From an uncultured Bacteroidales bacterium (lineage in GTDB: Bacteria > Bacteroidota > Bacteroidia > Bacteroidales > UBA3663), in NCBI GenBank assembly GCA_905235375.1, contig CAJOLH010000054.1, positions 1 through 43,077 on the forward strand: 43,077 nt of DNA, in the 5' to 3' direction. How positions within the stretch are numbered: the stretch's first letter is position 1; each line of letters starts with the position of its first letter. The position numbers and the translations under genes were made by a program. Below the pieces are notes generated by a model. The model saw nothing but the letters and a program-made list of their open reading frames with translations, was not told the DNA's origin and searched no databases. Of this stretch, positions 31,802 to 40,436 are shown in pieces.

Positions 31802-33876
31802 TACATCATCCTATCTATCGTCGCCTTTGCGCAATGCTGACGAGCCTCGCTATCGGTTGGCTCGCAATGGGTCTTTCAGCCCAGACATACAACGACCTTG
31901 TCACCTATCCCGGTCGTCCCAACTATGGAGCTCTGAAATTCAGCAGCTCGCAGTCGTGGTTCAATTACCTGATGCTTTGGCAACACCAGCGCGACGAGCA
32001 GCGCAGCGAGGAGTTGCAACAGGCTTTTGCTTCGAAAACAGAGATGGAGGCATACATTGCATCCGTGCGCCAGAAGATGCGCCAACTCGCCGGCGACTTC
32101 CCCGAAAGGGGCGATTTGCATAGCCGCACGGTTGGCACGGTGGAGGGCGACGGCTTTGTGGTCGAAAAGGTCATCTTCGAAAGTCGTCCGCATCACTATG
32201 TCACGGCGCATCTCTATCTGCCCGTCGGTGTCAAGGCAAGGAAGTTCCCTGCCTGTGTCGAGATGTGCGGTCACTCATTGCAGGGCAAGGGTAACGGCTC
32301 GGGCACTGCCGTCCAGATGGCTCGCAACGGCATCGCCGTGCTCGTGGTCGATCCGATTGGCCAAGGCGAGATGCAGCAGCTCATCGACGGGACGGGTCGC
32401 AACCTGACGCGCGGAGTCACCACCGAACATTCCCTGCTGGCCCCCGCCTACAATCTGCTGGGCACGAGTCTGGAGGCGCAGATCTTTTGGGACAACAGCC
32501 GTGCGGTGGATTATTTGTGTAGTCGCAAGGACATTGACCCGAGGCGCATCGGCTGTTATGGCTTTTCGGGCGGCGGCACCGAATCATCGTACCTCCTTGC
32601 CCTCGACGATCGCATTCAGGCAGCGAGCGTAGGACTTTTCTTCAGCGGTCGCACCCGCACCTTGGAATTGCAGGGTCCCAGCGACGGTTGTCAGTGGATA
32701 CCGGGCGAAGGCGCTTTGGGCATCAATCAGGCAGACATGGCGCTGTGCATGGCGCCACGTCCCTTCCAGGTGCTTGACGGACTCTTCGATTTCGTCGATC
32801 ATTATGGTGCCCTCAAGGGCATGAAGGAGGTGCAGCGGGCATACGATGTGCTGGGAGCTTCGGACCGCGTGGAGCAGTATTACTATGCCGACGGTCATGC
32901 CTGTCCGCCCGATGCGATGGAGCATCTGGTGGGTTGGTTCAAGCGTTGGCTTTGCAATGATGCTTCATTGCCCCATATCGACGAGGTAGGTTTCCGGGGA
33001 AAGGATATGCTTTGCACCCGTGCAGGTCAGGTCAACCTCGAGTTTCCGGATGCCGAGAATACGATGCAGTACGCCGTGTGCCGATATGCCGAACTGGCCG
33101 ATCAGCGCGAAGCGTTTTGTGCCCAGCCGATAGAAGAGATACGGCGAGAGATCTGCCATATCCTGGGTGTGGAAGAATCGGTGCTCGATAAGGCGCCGCT
33201 GCCAGCTACTTTGCCTGGTTCATCTTTGGCCAAGGCGACAGTTCCAACTGGGCGTACCCATGGCCGCGACTTCGAGGAATACCGTTTCCAACTGAATCGC
33301 GAGGACGAGATGCCGGTGGCAGTGGTGGTGCGTATCCCAAGCAGTGCTACGGCCGACTCGCCCATTGAACTGCATCTGCACGAACGGGGCAAAGCCTGGT
33401 ATCTGGGCGATATGGAGAAGCTCGATATGACCTCGAACGGCAATATCATCGTTACTGCCGACGTGCGCGGAGTAGGTGAGATGGAGGATCCCTACATCTA
33501 CAATCTCACCAAGTACTGGAACCGCGAGTGGCGTTGTGCAGTGGTGGCATTGCACGAGGGCCGTCCGTTGGTGGGTCAGCGCGTGGTGGATGTGCTGACG
33601 TTAGTGGATTTCTGCGCCAACCATCCTTTGCTCAGCGGGCATCCGCTTCACGTGGTGGGTGACGGGCTGTACGGACCTGTGCTGATGCACGCTGCCGTGC
33701 TCGACCCGCGCATCAGCAGGGTTTCACTGACGCGCACCCTCAAGAGCTGGAAGGAATATCTTGAGAACCCTTTGCAGCATGATATGCAGACCAACGTTAT
33801 CCATGGCGTCCTCCAGCATTATGACCTGCCCGACCTCGTGCGGCTCGCCGAGGGCAGGGTGAGGGTGATGGATTGA
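31798..33876 (+). CDS. two-domain alpha/beta-hydrolase, probable pectin/xylan esterase
   Basis: A 692-residue secreted protein with a signal peptide ending near LSAQ. The first alpha/beta-hydrolase domain (about 100-390) has the nucleophile elbow GFSGGGTES with Ser257, the strand ACVEMCGHSLQGKG, and a late His367 (YYADGHACPPDAMEH). The second domain (about 470-690) repeats the fold, but its elbow reads VVGDGLYGP around residue 622, with Asp/Gly instead of a serine, so it looks inactive. Acetyl xylan esterase-like and pectin methylesterase CE19-like proteins of Bacteroidota have this type of layout; CE19 (as BT1017) is a possibility, not shown. It begins inside the GH31 stop codon and probably deesterifies the polymer that GH31 or the lyases act on. 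It ends at a strong terminator. Confidence 0.82.
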   Translation: MIHHPIYRRLCAMLTSLAIGWLAMGLSAQTYNDLVTYPGRPNYGALKFSSSQSWFNYLMLWQHQRDEQRSEELQQAFASKTEMEAYIASVRQKMRQLAGDFPERGDLHSRTVGTVEGDGFVVEKVIFESRPHHYVTAHLYLPVGVKARKFPACVEMCGHSLQGKGNGSGTAVQMARNGIAVLVVDPIGQGEMQQLIDGTGRNLTRGVTTEHSLLAPAYNLLGTSLEAQIFWDNSRAVDYLCSRKDIDPRRIGCYGFSGGGTESSYLLALDDRIQAASVGLFFSGRTRTLELQGPSDGCQWIPGEGALGINQADMALCMAPRPFQVLDGLFDFVDHYGALKGMKEVQRAYDVLGASDRVEQYYYADGHACPPDAMEHLVGWFKRWLCNDASLPHIDEVGFRGKDMLCTRAGQVNLEFPDAENTMQYAVCRYAELADQREAFCAQPIEEIRREICHILGVEESVLDKAPLPATLPGSSLAKATVPTGRTHGRDFEEYRFQLNREDEMPVAVVVRIPSSATADSPIELHLHERGKAWYLGDMEKLDMTSNGNIIVTADVRGVGEMEDPYIYNLTKYWNREWRCAVVALHEGRPLVGQRVVDVLTLVDFCANHPLLSGHPLHVVGDGLYGPVLMHAAVLDPRISRVSLTRTLKSWKEYLENPLQHDMQTNVIHGVLQHYDLPDLVRLAEGRVRVMD

Positions 33877-33879
33877 GTA

Positions 33880-33919
33880 AAAAGATAGTCCGCAGTCGAA
33901 ATGCTGCGGACTATCTTTT
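33880..33919. terminator. bidirectional terminator between the esterase and cupin genes
   Basis: AAAAGATAGTCCGCAG (33880-33895) pairs perfectly over 16 bp with CTGCGGACTATCTTTT (33904-33919), with an 8-base loop. It has A-runs on one side and T-runs on the other, and so serves the two convergent genes. Confidence 0.92.
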
Positions 33920-33936
33920 GATTTTACGGGATGGCG

Positions 33937-34458
33937 TTACTTTAGGAACGTGGAGCGCATGGGAGTAAAGGTGTCGATGAGGACACCATCCTTGAGGCAC
34001 TTGCAGCCATGCACGACGTTCGGAACCTTCATCAGCACGTCGCCTGCCTTCACAATCTTGGTCTCGTCGCCGATAGTGAATTCAAACTCGCCGCTTTCGA
34101 CGTAGGTGACCTGCACGTGCGGATGGCTGTGGAGCTTGCCCTCCGAGCCTTTCTTGAACTTCACTTTCACCATCATGAGGTTGTCGTTGTAGCCCATCAC
34201 CTTGCGATAGACTTCGCCTGGATCGCCAGTGCGCTCCCATTCCTTGTCGGCATCGAATACGAACTGTTCGCTCTTGGCGGTGATGTCGCGGGTATAGACT
34301 ACTTGCCCATCGTCGGTCACCGTAATCACGCCGTGGGGAGCTGCGGTAAGGGTGCTGTCGGTACAGCAGGGTTTGTCACAAGCCACAGGTTCGGGCTGGT
34401 TGCATTTGCATCCTGCGAGCAAGGCGGCAAAGGCGGCTGCGAAAAGAATCTTTTTCAT
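33937..34458 (-). CDS. KdgF-like cupin lipoprotein (unsaturated uronate ring opening)
   Basis: A 173-residue protein. The signal MKKILFAAAFAALLAGC gives lipobox Cys17, followed by a Cys-rich stretch (CKCNQPEPVACDKPCC). The cupin domain (about 65-170) has the metal ligands His110, His112, probably Gln116 (KLHSHPHVQVTYVESGEFEF) and His150 (VPNVVHGCKC). This matches KdgF, which turns 4,5-unsaturated monouronates into linear 5-keto-4-deoxyuronate. Known KdgF proteins are about 110 residues and cytoplasmic; this one carries a lipoprotein leader. It converges with the esterase gene and diverges from the GH43-PL10 gene. It would act on the monomer released by the GH105 lipoprotein. Confidence 0.85.
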   Translation of the reverse strand: MKKILFAAAFAALLAGCKCNQPEPVACDKPCCTDSTLTAAPHGVITVTDDGQVVYTRDITAKSEQFVFDADKEWERTGDPGEVYRKVMGYNDNLMMVKVKFKKGSEGKLHSHPHVQVTYVESGEFEFTIGDETKIVKAGDVLMKVPNVVHGCKCLKDGVLIDTFTPMRSTFLK

Positions 34459-34511
34459 GAAAAGTAATTGTTAATTGTTAATTATTCATTGTTAATCTAT
34501 TATTTTCGCGA

Positions 34512-34519
34512 CAAAGATA
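34512..34519 (-). promoter_or_regulatory. -7 element of the cupin gene
   Basis: On the minus strand this reads TATCTTTG, 54 bases before the start codon. No clear TTTG is visible at -33. A (TTAATTG)n-like run (34467-34497) lies between it and the gene. Confidence 0.5.
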
Positions 34520-34562
34520 GCAATTTTTTATGGAAAAAGTGCCAACTTATCGAAAAAAAATG

Positions 34563-34570
34563 TATATTTG
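34563..34570 (+). promoter_or_regulatory. -7 element of the GH43-PL10 gene
   Basis: TATATTTG matches TAnnTTTG, 23 bases before the ATG at 34594. The -33 element is not obvious. It supports the start at 34594 and excludes the longer open frame upstream. Confidence 0.5.
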
Positions 34571-34593
34571 CCCTGTTTTTAAATCCTATCTTT

Positions 34594-37500
34594 ATGAAAA
34601 CACGTCTTTTTTTTGCATTTCTATGCCTAACTATCCTGTACGGAAGTCATTTCGCTGCACAGGCTCAGCTGGGGACCTTCACCAATCCGATACTCGGAGG
34701 TGATTATCCCGATCCGACCATCATGCGTGATGGCGAAGATTACTACATGACACACAGTGCGTTCGATTACGTGCCTGGCCTTGTGGTATTCCACAGTCGC
34801 GACCTCGTGCATTGGGAGCCAATCAGTTCGGCACTCAATACTTTCTTGGGCTCGGTGTGGGCTCCGGACATCTGTAAGTACAATGGCAAGTACTACATAT
34901 ACTTTACGGTTGCATATCCATCTGAGGCAGTGCGTGCCAAAGCGGGACGCGACTTGAGGCCGGGCAGCCGCATGAACTTCGTCGTTTCGGCCGATTCGCC
35001 ATACGGCCCATGGAGCGAACCCGTTGATCTGGGCGTTGCCAATATCGATCCCTGTCATGTGGTGGGTGAGGACGGTCAGCGCTGGCTTTTCTTGAGTGCA
35101 GGCCAACGTGCAAAACTCACCGACGACGGATTGCATGTCGTGCCAGGTACGCTTGAAAAGGTTTATCCCGGATGGATGTATCCCGAGGAGTGGCTGACCG
35201 AAGGTCTTTGCCTCGAAGGGCCAAAACTCCGCAAGATTGGCGACTACTATTATTACCTCAATGCCGAGGGTGGCACGGCAGGCCCTCCCACCAGTCACAT
35301 GGTGGTGGTGGCTCGCTCGAAGAGCATCAATGGCCCGTGGGAAGACAGTCCCTACAATCCGCTCATTCATACCTATGCCAACGCCAATCGCTGGTGGAGC
35401 CGAGGACACGGCTCGCTCATCGACACGCCCGACGGACGCTGGTACTGCGTCTATCATGCCTACGAGAACGGCTTTACCGACCTGGGCCGTCAGACGTTGC
35501 TCGAACCCGTCGAGCTGACCGAGGATGGCTGGTTCCGCCCCGTCATCCGTGACAAGCAGGGACTCAGCGCTGATCCCGTTGGCCCTATTCCAGCACCGCT
35601 GGATGAAGGTTTGAGGGAGTCAAAAGGTTTGAGAGGTTTGATGGGTTCGAAAGGTTTGAGGGGTTCGTTGCCCCTCTTCCGCGTCGGCCTCGAATGGAAA
35701 TCCTATCGTACCTACGAGCCTGAGCGCATCGAGCACATTGCCGACGGCATTCGCCTCACCGCCAAGGGCACATTTCCCGGCAATTCTTCGCCTTTGATGT
35801 TTGTGGCTGGTGACCATCGCTACGAGATTGAGGCCGAAATCGAGCTCAGCGATGACGAGACACGTGCCGGCCTGGTGCTCTACTACGACAGCGCATTCTA
35901 TATGGGCACGGGCTTTGATGCCCATCGCCGTTATCGTTACCGCAAGGGAGGACAGAGCGGAGGTGGTATGCACCCTCAGGCTGGTACACGCCACATCTGG
36001 CTTCGACTTCGCAACGACAATCATGTCGTAACCGGTGCTTACAGTTACGATGGCGAGAATTGGCAACGCGAGACGTGGGGTATGGACTGCTCGGGCTACA
36101 ACCACAACACGCTCTATCAGTTCCAGTCCGTCCTGCCCGGCATCTTCTGTGCTGGCAAGGGTTCGGCAACATTTACCCACTTCACCTACCGTAACCTCGA
36201 CATCGAGGATGCCAAGGCAGCCATGCGCCGTGCCGTGGGCTTCATGATGGACTCGATCAGCTACGAGGGAGCCTTCGTGTGGAGCTATCTGCCCGACCAC
36301 AGTCGCCAATGGGGCGAATTGGAAGCTCCCTACCGCACCTTGGTTTGGCTGCAATCGCCGAGCACACCGTCGATGGGACACCTGATGATCGATGCCCTGC
36401 ACGCCACTGGCGACGAATACTATTACGAGCAGGCTCGCAAGATTGCAGCTGTCATCATGAAAGTGCAGCATTCCGAAGGCGGCTGGAACTACGTGGAGGA
36501 CCTCGCAGGCGAGGACGAGCTGAAGCAGTTCTATGCCACCATCGGCCGTCAGGCCTGGCGACTGGAGGAATTCCAGCATTATTACGGCAACTGTACGTTC
36601 GACGACGAGGCCACTTCCGAGTGCGCCACCTTCCTGCTGCGTGTGTATCTTGAAAAGAAAGATCCCGAGGTGCGTCAGGCGCTCGACAAGGTCATCAACT
36701 TCATGCTTGTCAGCCAGTACCCCAACGGCGGTTGGCCGCAGCGCTACCCGCTGATGTACGACCATGTGTTCCGTGGCAAGGAAGACTATTCTTCGTTCAT
36801 CACGCTCAACGACGATGTGATGCCCTCCAACATCGAGTTCCTCATCCAGTGCTATCAGGAGCTGGGGCGCAAGGATCTGCTGAAACCCATCCGCAAGGCA
36901 CTCGACCTCTCGCTCAAGCTGCAACAACCCGCGCCATTGGCCGGATGGGGCGACCAATATTTTGTCAAGACCCTCAAGCCCGCCCATGCCCGCAGTTACG
37001 AGCCGCGTTCGGTCAACACGGGCACCACAGTGCGCATGGTTCGCGCCATGATGGACTACTATCGTCTCACAGGCGAAAAGAAGTTCCTCAAGGGCATCCC
37101 CGCCGCACTTCAGTTCCTGCGGGAACAACGTCTGCCTGATGAGGAGGCAGCACGCTACGGTGGTGGCGGTGGCACGGGCGGCAGGGCAGGTCGCCGAGGC
37201 GATGGATTCCTCGTCCCCCGATTCCTCCTTCCTGAAGACGGCACGCCTATGTACGTGCATCGTCGCGGCAGCAATGTGGGAAATGGCGAATACTACACCG
37301 ACCAGGAAATCAGCCGCACCATCGCACATTACGGCTCGTGCGCTTATGTAAATCCAGATGGATTGGAGCGCGAATATCAGGCATTGAATCAGGCCGATCC
37401 GAAGGAGGTCTCCGCTTCGTCGCCCCTGCTCTATCCCAAGCAGAATGTCGCCGTGCCTGTCTATTACTTCAAGCCTTCGTCCATGCAGGGTAATGGTACG

Positions 37501-37767
37501 CGCCGGGGTTTCGGTTCTGTGCAAGACATAATGAAGGCCCAATTGCCTGGTGGCGGTTGGCTGACACCCTTGAGCCAAATCTCCAATGTGTATAAGCCCT
37601 TGCCCGAAGGTCTGGCTCCGTCGAACAGTACCGAATACGCCACGACGTTTGTGGGCGACGAATATGACACTTCGCCCTTCACACCCGAACAGCCTGTCAT
37701 AGGATATAGTACACGCGACTTCATCCAGTTCATGACGCAGCTTATACACTATGTTAAGGGATACTAA
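34594..37767 (+). CDS. GH43 fused to a PL10 pectate lyase, secreted
   Basis: The ATG at 34594 (MKTRLFFAFLCLTILYGSHF, signal peptide to QAQ) gives 1,057 residues. Residues about 27-335 form a GH43 five-bladed propeller with Asp40 (DYPDPTIM), Asp92 (VWAPDI) and Glu208 (LEGPKL) as base, modulator and acid. A Gly-Leu-Arg-rich linker (337-358) made of AGGTTTGAG DNA repeats follows. Residues about 360-535 form a beta-sandwich (DUF1349/GH43_C2-like). Residues about 540-1057 form a PL10 domain: SQYPNGGWPQRYPL, FITLNDDVMPSN (736-743 ITLNDDVM), HARSYEPRSVNT. GH43 removes arabinose or xylose, and PL10 cuts polygalacturonate by beta-elimination. A glycine-rich insert (GGGGGTGGRAGRRGDG) lies near residue 860. 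The fusion suggests removal of side chains and backbone cleavage on one molecule. Confidence 0.88.
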   Translation: MKTRLFFAFLCLTILYGSHFAAQAQLGTFTNPILGGDYPDPTIMRDGEDYYMTHSAFDYVPGLVVFHSRDLVHWEPISSALNTFLGSVWAPDICKYNGKYYIYFTVAYPSEAVRAKAGRDLRPGSRMNFVVSADSPYGPWSEPVDLGVANIDPCHVVGEDGQRWLFLSAGQRAKLTDDGLHVVPGTLEKVYPGWMYPEEWLTEGLCLEGPKLRKIGDYYYYLNAEGGTAGPPTSHMVVVARSKSINGPWEDSPYNPLIHTYANANRWWSRGHGSLIDTPDGRWYCVYHAYENGFTDLGRQTLLEPVELTEDGWFRPVIRDKQGLSADPVGPIPAPLDEGLRESKGLRGLMGSKGLRGSLPLFRVGLEWKSYRTYEPERIEHIADGIRLTAKGTFPGNSSPLMFVAGDHRYEIEAEIELSDDETRAGLVLYYDSAFYMGTGFDAHRRYRYRKGGQSGGGMHPQAGTRHIWLRLRNDNHVVTGAYSYDGENWQRETWGMDCSGYNHNTLYQFQSVLPGIFCAGKGSATFTHFTYRNLDIEDAKAAMRRAVGFMMDSISYEGAFVWSYLPDHSRQWGELEAPYRTLVWLQSPSTPSMGHLMIDALHATGDEYYYEQARKIAAVIMKVQHSEGGWNYVEDLAGEDELKQFYATIGRQAWRLEEFQHYYGNCTFDDEATSECATFLLRVYLEKKDPEVRQALDKVINFMLVSQYPNGGWPQRYPLMYDHVFRGKEDYSSFITLNDDVMPSNIEFLIQCYQELGRKDLLKPIRKALDLSLKLQQPAPLAGWGDQYFVKTLKPAHARSYEPRSVNTGTTVRMVRAMMDYYRLTGEKKFLKGIPAALQFLREQRLPDEEAARYGGGGGTGGRAGRRGDGFLVPRFLLPEDGTPMYVHRRGSNVGNGEYYTDQEISRTIAHYGSCAYVNPDGLEREYQALNQADPKEVSASSPLLYPKQNVAVPVYYFKPSSMQGNGTRRGFGSVQDIMKAQLPGGGWLTPLSQISNVYKPLPEGLAPSNSTEYATTFVGDEYDTSPFTPEQPVIGYSTRDFIQFMTQLIHYVKGY

Positions 37768-37811
37768 GGGCTTTTAAGGGATATTGTTAATTATTAATTG
37801 TTAATTGTTAA

Positions 37812-38906
37812 TTGAAAAAGTCACTTCACTTTCCTCTCCTCCTTCTTGCCCTCTCAATCCTTGCTGCCTGCAAGGACGGGGAGGGCAGTCATGCCGAGCG
37901 TGCCTATACCGTTGAGTGCACTTTCGACGTCGATAGTACCGTAGTGCTCGACCACCTTGTGCTTTATACCGACAGGCACACGTCGCTCGGCTTCGACAGC
38001 CTTGACCTCAATCCACAGCATACTTTCGTGCATACCGGCACCACACGAGGTCTTGACGAACTCTACCTGTGTTCCGATGGCGGTGAGTTGTATCGTTTCT
38101 ATGCCACGGGCAATACCAAAGTCGCCATGAAAATGAGTATGGCGAGCGATAGCTTGAAGGCGTCCTTTGACCCCTCGGAAGGCGACAGCATCAATCCTTG
38201 GCTTCTGCAGCAGATGGCACATTTCCGCACCCTTCTTGGTCCGGCCAGGAAGGATGCCATCGATTCGCTTTGTCATCAGCATCCGCACGACGTGCGCTGC
38301 GCGCTCCTGCTGCGCGACCAGATTGAGATGCTGAAGGACTCGATCTTTGTGCGTCGCTGCTTGGGAGGACTTGCCGACGATGCCAAGCCCGACTGGCTGA
38401 TGAAGAGCATCGACCGTTCGCTCGAAGAGAACAGCCTTCGTCCGCGACCTAATCGGCGTCTTTCTCCATTTGTGATGCTTGCCGACAGCACATCCTTTGA
38501 CTTTAGTGCTTCGCGCAGCGACTATCTGCTCATTCACATCTGGAGCGACTATTCCCAGGCTTCGATCGATAGCTTGAAAGTCGTGACCCGCCTGTTGAAG
38601 GATGAATACGATATGAAGCGCCTCAAGCTTGTTACCATTTGCCTGAGTGCTCCCGACAGCGCATGGTGGCGCCAGCAGACCCAGGGTATCGATGGCTTGC
38701 ACGCATGGCTTCCCGCAGGGTTCAGCGATGAACGTATGCGCAAATGGGACATCAAAAGTGTGCCCACGGTCATCATTTGCGATATGTATAACAACCAACA
38801 GATGCGCGATGAATGGGGAGCACGATTGCGTGTCTTTCTGGATCGCGTCCCCAATCGAAGTAACTTTACACATACACCAAAATCTATTCCGAAACGTGGT
38901 CGTTAG
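37812..38906 (+). CDS. thioredoxin-fold lipoprotein lacking the CXXC motif
   Basis: A TTG start at 37812 gives MKKSLHFPLLLLALSILAAC with lipobox Cys20; an in-frame stop lies just upstream and no ATG fits. Length 364. The N-terminal half resembles DUF4369 domains of Bacteroidota thiol-disulfide proteins (ECTFDVDSTVVLDHLVLYTD). The C-terminal half has a thioredoxin-like fold (SDYLLIHIWSDYSQASIDSL, cis-Pro loop SVPTVIICD), but the usual W-C-x-x-C is WSDYSQAS, so redox activity is unlikely. The start lies in a TTAATTG-repeat tract (37785-37814), which may have changed the start codon. The last 11 bases overlap the yifB start. Function unknown; envelope protein. Confidence 0.75.
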   Translation: MKKSLHFPLLLLALSILAACKDGEGSHAERAYTVECTFDVDSTVVLDHLVLYTDRHTSLGFDSLDLNPQHTFVHTGTTRGLDELYLCSDGGELYRFYATGNTKVAMKMSMASDSLKASFDPSEGDSINPWLLQQMAHFRTLLGPARKDAIDSLCHQHPHDVRCALLLRDQIEMLKDSIFVRRCLGGLADDAKPDWLMKSIDRSLEENSLRPRPNRRLSPFVMLADSTSFDFSASRSDYLLIHIWSDYSQASIDSLKVVTRLLKDEYDMKRLKLVTICLSAPDSAWWRQQTQGIDGLHAWLPAGFSDERMRKWDIKSVPTVIICDMYNNQQMRDEWGARLRVFLDRVPNRSNFTHTPKSIPKRGR

Positions 38907-40434
38907 ATCTATTTCTGCTGCCTTGCAGGGCATCGATGCCACTCCCGTCTATTGTGAGACGGTGGCGACGCAAGGCATTCGAACCATCATGATTGGCTTA
39001 CCCGACACGGCTGTCAAGGAAAGCCGTGACCGTATTGAGAGTGCCCTGCGCGAAGCGGGTATGCGTTTCCCGCGACGTGCCGTTACCATCAATCTTGCCC
39101 CTGCCGATGTGCGCAAGGAGGGCTCGCTCTACGATGTGCCTATTGCTGTGGCGGTGATGGCTGCCGACGGGAAGATCCCCACCGACAAGTTGGAACAATA
39201 CATGATGGTGGGCGAATTGTCGCTCGATGGAGCCGTCAAGCCCGTCAAGGGGTGTCTGCCCTTTGCCATCCTCGCGCGTCAGATGCACCTCAAGGGCATC
39301 ATCGTTCCACGTGAAAACGCTTGCGAGGCCGCCGTGGTCAACAATCTCGACGTACTTTGTGCCGACACGCTCAAGGATGTCATGGATTTCATGGCTGGAG
39401 AATCCGAGATGGAGCGTAAGGAGATGAACACGCGCGAGATGTTCGAAAAGGCCGAACGCGCCTATCCGCATGACTTCAAGGACGTGAAAGGGCAGGAGCT
39501 GGTGAAGCGCGCCTTTGCCATTGCCGCAGCCGGTGGACACAATATGATTATGGTGGGGCCTCCGGGTGCGGGCAAGTCGATGATGGCGAAATGCTTGCCC
39601 TCTATCCTTCCGCCTCTTTCGCTCAGCGAGGCGCTCGAAACCACGAAGATTCATTCCGTGGCGGGGCTACGCGCCGAGACGGGTCTCGTCACCCAGCGAC
39701 CTTTCCGTTCGCCGCATCATACCATTTCGAGCGTCGCCCTCATTGGCGGTGGCACGAACCCGATGCCTGGCGAAGTGAGCCTTGCGCATAATGGTGTTCT
39801 TTATCTCGATGAGTTGCCGGAGTTCTCGAAATCGGTGCTTGAGGTGCTTCGTCAGCCGCTTGAAGATCGTCAGATCACCATTGCCCGTGCCAAGAATACG
39901 GTGACCTATCCCGCTTCGCTTATGCTCGTTGCGAGCATGAACCCGTGTCCCTGCGGCTACTACAACCATCCTTCCCATCCCTGTATCTGTAGCGAGACAC
40001 AGGTGCGCAAGTATTTGGGGCGCGTGTCAGGACCCTTGCTCGATCGAATTGATCTGCAAATTGAAATCCTCCCCCTGAGCTTTGAGGAGGTGAGCCGCAC
40101 GGGTGTGGCAGAAAGCAGCGCATCCATTCGCGAACGGGTCATCAAGGCACGACGGATTCAGGAGGAACGTTTCCGCGAAGAGCTGGGCATCCACTGCAAT
40201 GCGCAGATGACTCCTGCGTTGCTGCGCCAGTATTGTCAGCTCGACGAAAAGGCGCTCTCCATGATTCAGCGCGCCATGACCAGGCTCGACCTCTCGGCCC
40301 GCGCCTACGACCGCATCCTCAAGGTAGCGCGCACCATCGCAGACTACGACGGCGAGCCCAACATCACGTCCGCCCACATCGCCGAAGCCATCGGCTACCG
40401 CAACCTCGACCGCAGTTCGTGGGGACAGGGGTGA
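38896..40434 (+). CDS. YifB/ComM family Mg-chelatase-like AAA+ ATPase
   Basis: The GTG at 38896 is chosen because MVVRSISAALQGIDA lines up with the usual N-terminus of the family (M-x-V-K/R...-x-x-x-A-x-x-G-I-D-A); the longer frame upstream only overlaps the lipoprotein gene. Length 512, standard. An N-terminal Lon-like domain (VGLPD-type motif IGLPDTAVKESRDRIESALR) leads to the AAA+ core with Walker A GPPGAGKS (221-228) and Walker B GVLYLDELPEF. A zinc-like cluster follows (MNPCPCGYYNHPSHPCIC), then the Mg-chelatase C-terminal helical domain. ComM is a hexameric helicase that promotes branch migration in natural transformation. It is a housekeeping gene amid the pectin genes. It may use a promoter inside the lipoprotein gene (TAACTTTA near 38858). 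Confidence 0.93.
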   Translation: MVVRSISAALQGIDATPVYCETVATQGIRTIMIGLPDTAVKESRDRIESALREAGMRFPRRAVTINLAPADVRKEGSLYDVPIAVAVMAADGKIPTDKLEQYMMVGELSLDGAVKPVKGCLPFAILARQMHLKGIIVPRENACEAAVVNNLDVLCADTLKDVMDFMAGESEMERKEMNTREMFEKAERAYPHDFKDVKGQELVKRAFAIAAAGGHNMIMVGPPGAGKSMMAKCLPSILPPLSLSEALETTKIHSVAGLRAETGLVTQRPFRSPHHTISSVALIGGGTNPMPGEVSLAHNGVLYLDELPEFSKSVLEVLRQPLEDRQITIARAKNTVTYPASLMLVASMNPCPCGYYNHPSHPCICSETQVRKYLGRVSGPLLDRIDLQIEILPLSFEEVSRTGVAESSASIRERVIKARRIQEERFREELGIHCNAQMTPALLRQYCQLDEKALSMIQRAMTRLDLSARAYDRILKVARTIADYDGEPNITSAHIAEAIGYRNLDRSSWGQG

Positions 40435-40436
40435 GC

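Noticed and set aside
38647..38895. Longer N-terminus for YifB
   Set aside because: The upstream part overlaps the thioredoxin-like lipoprotein gene, and its translation resembles no YifB protein. The GTG at 38896 matches the family start.
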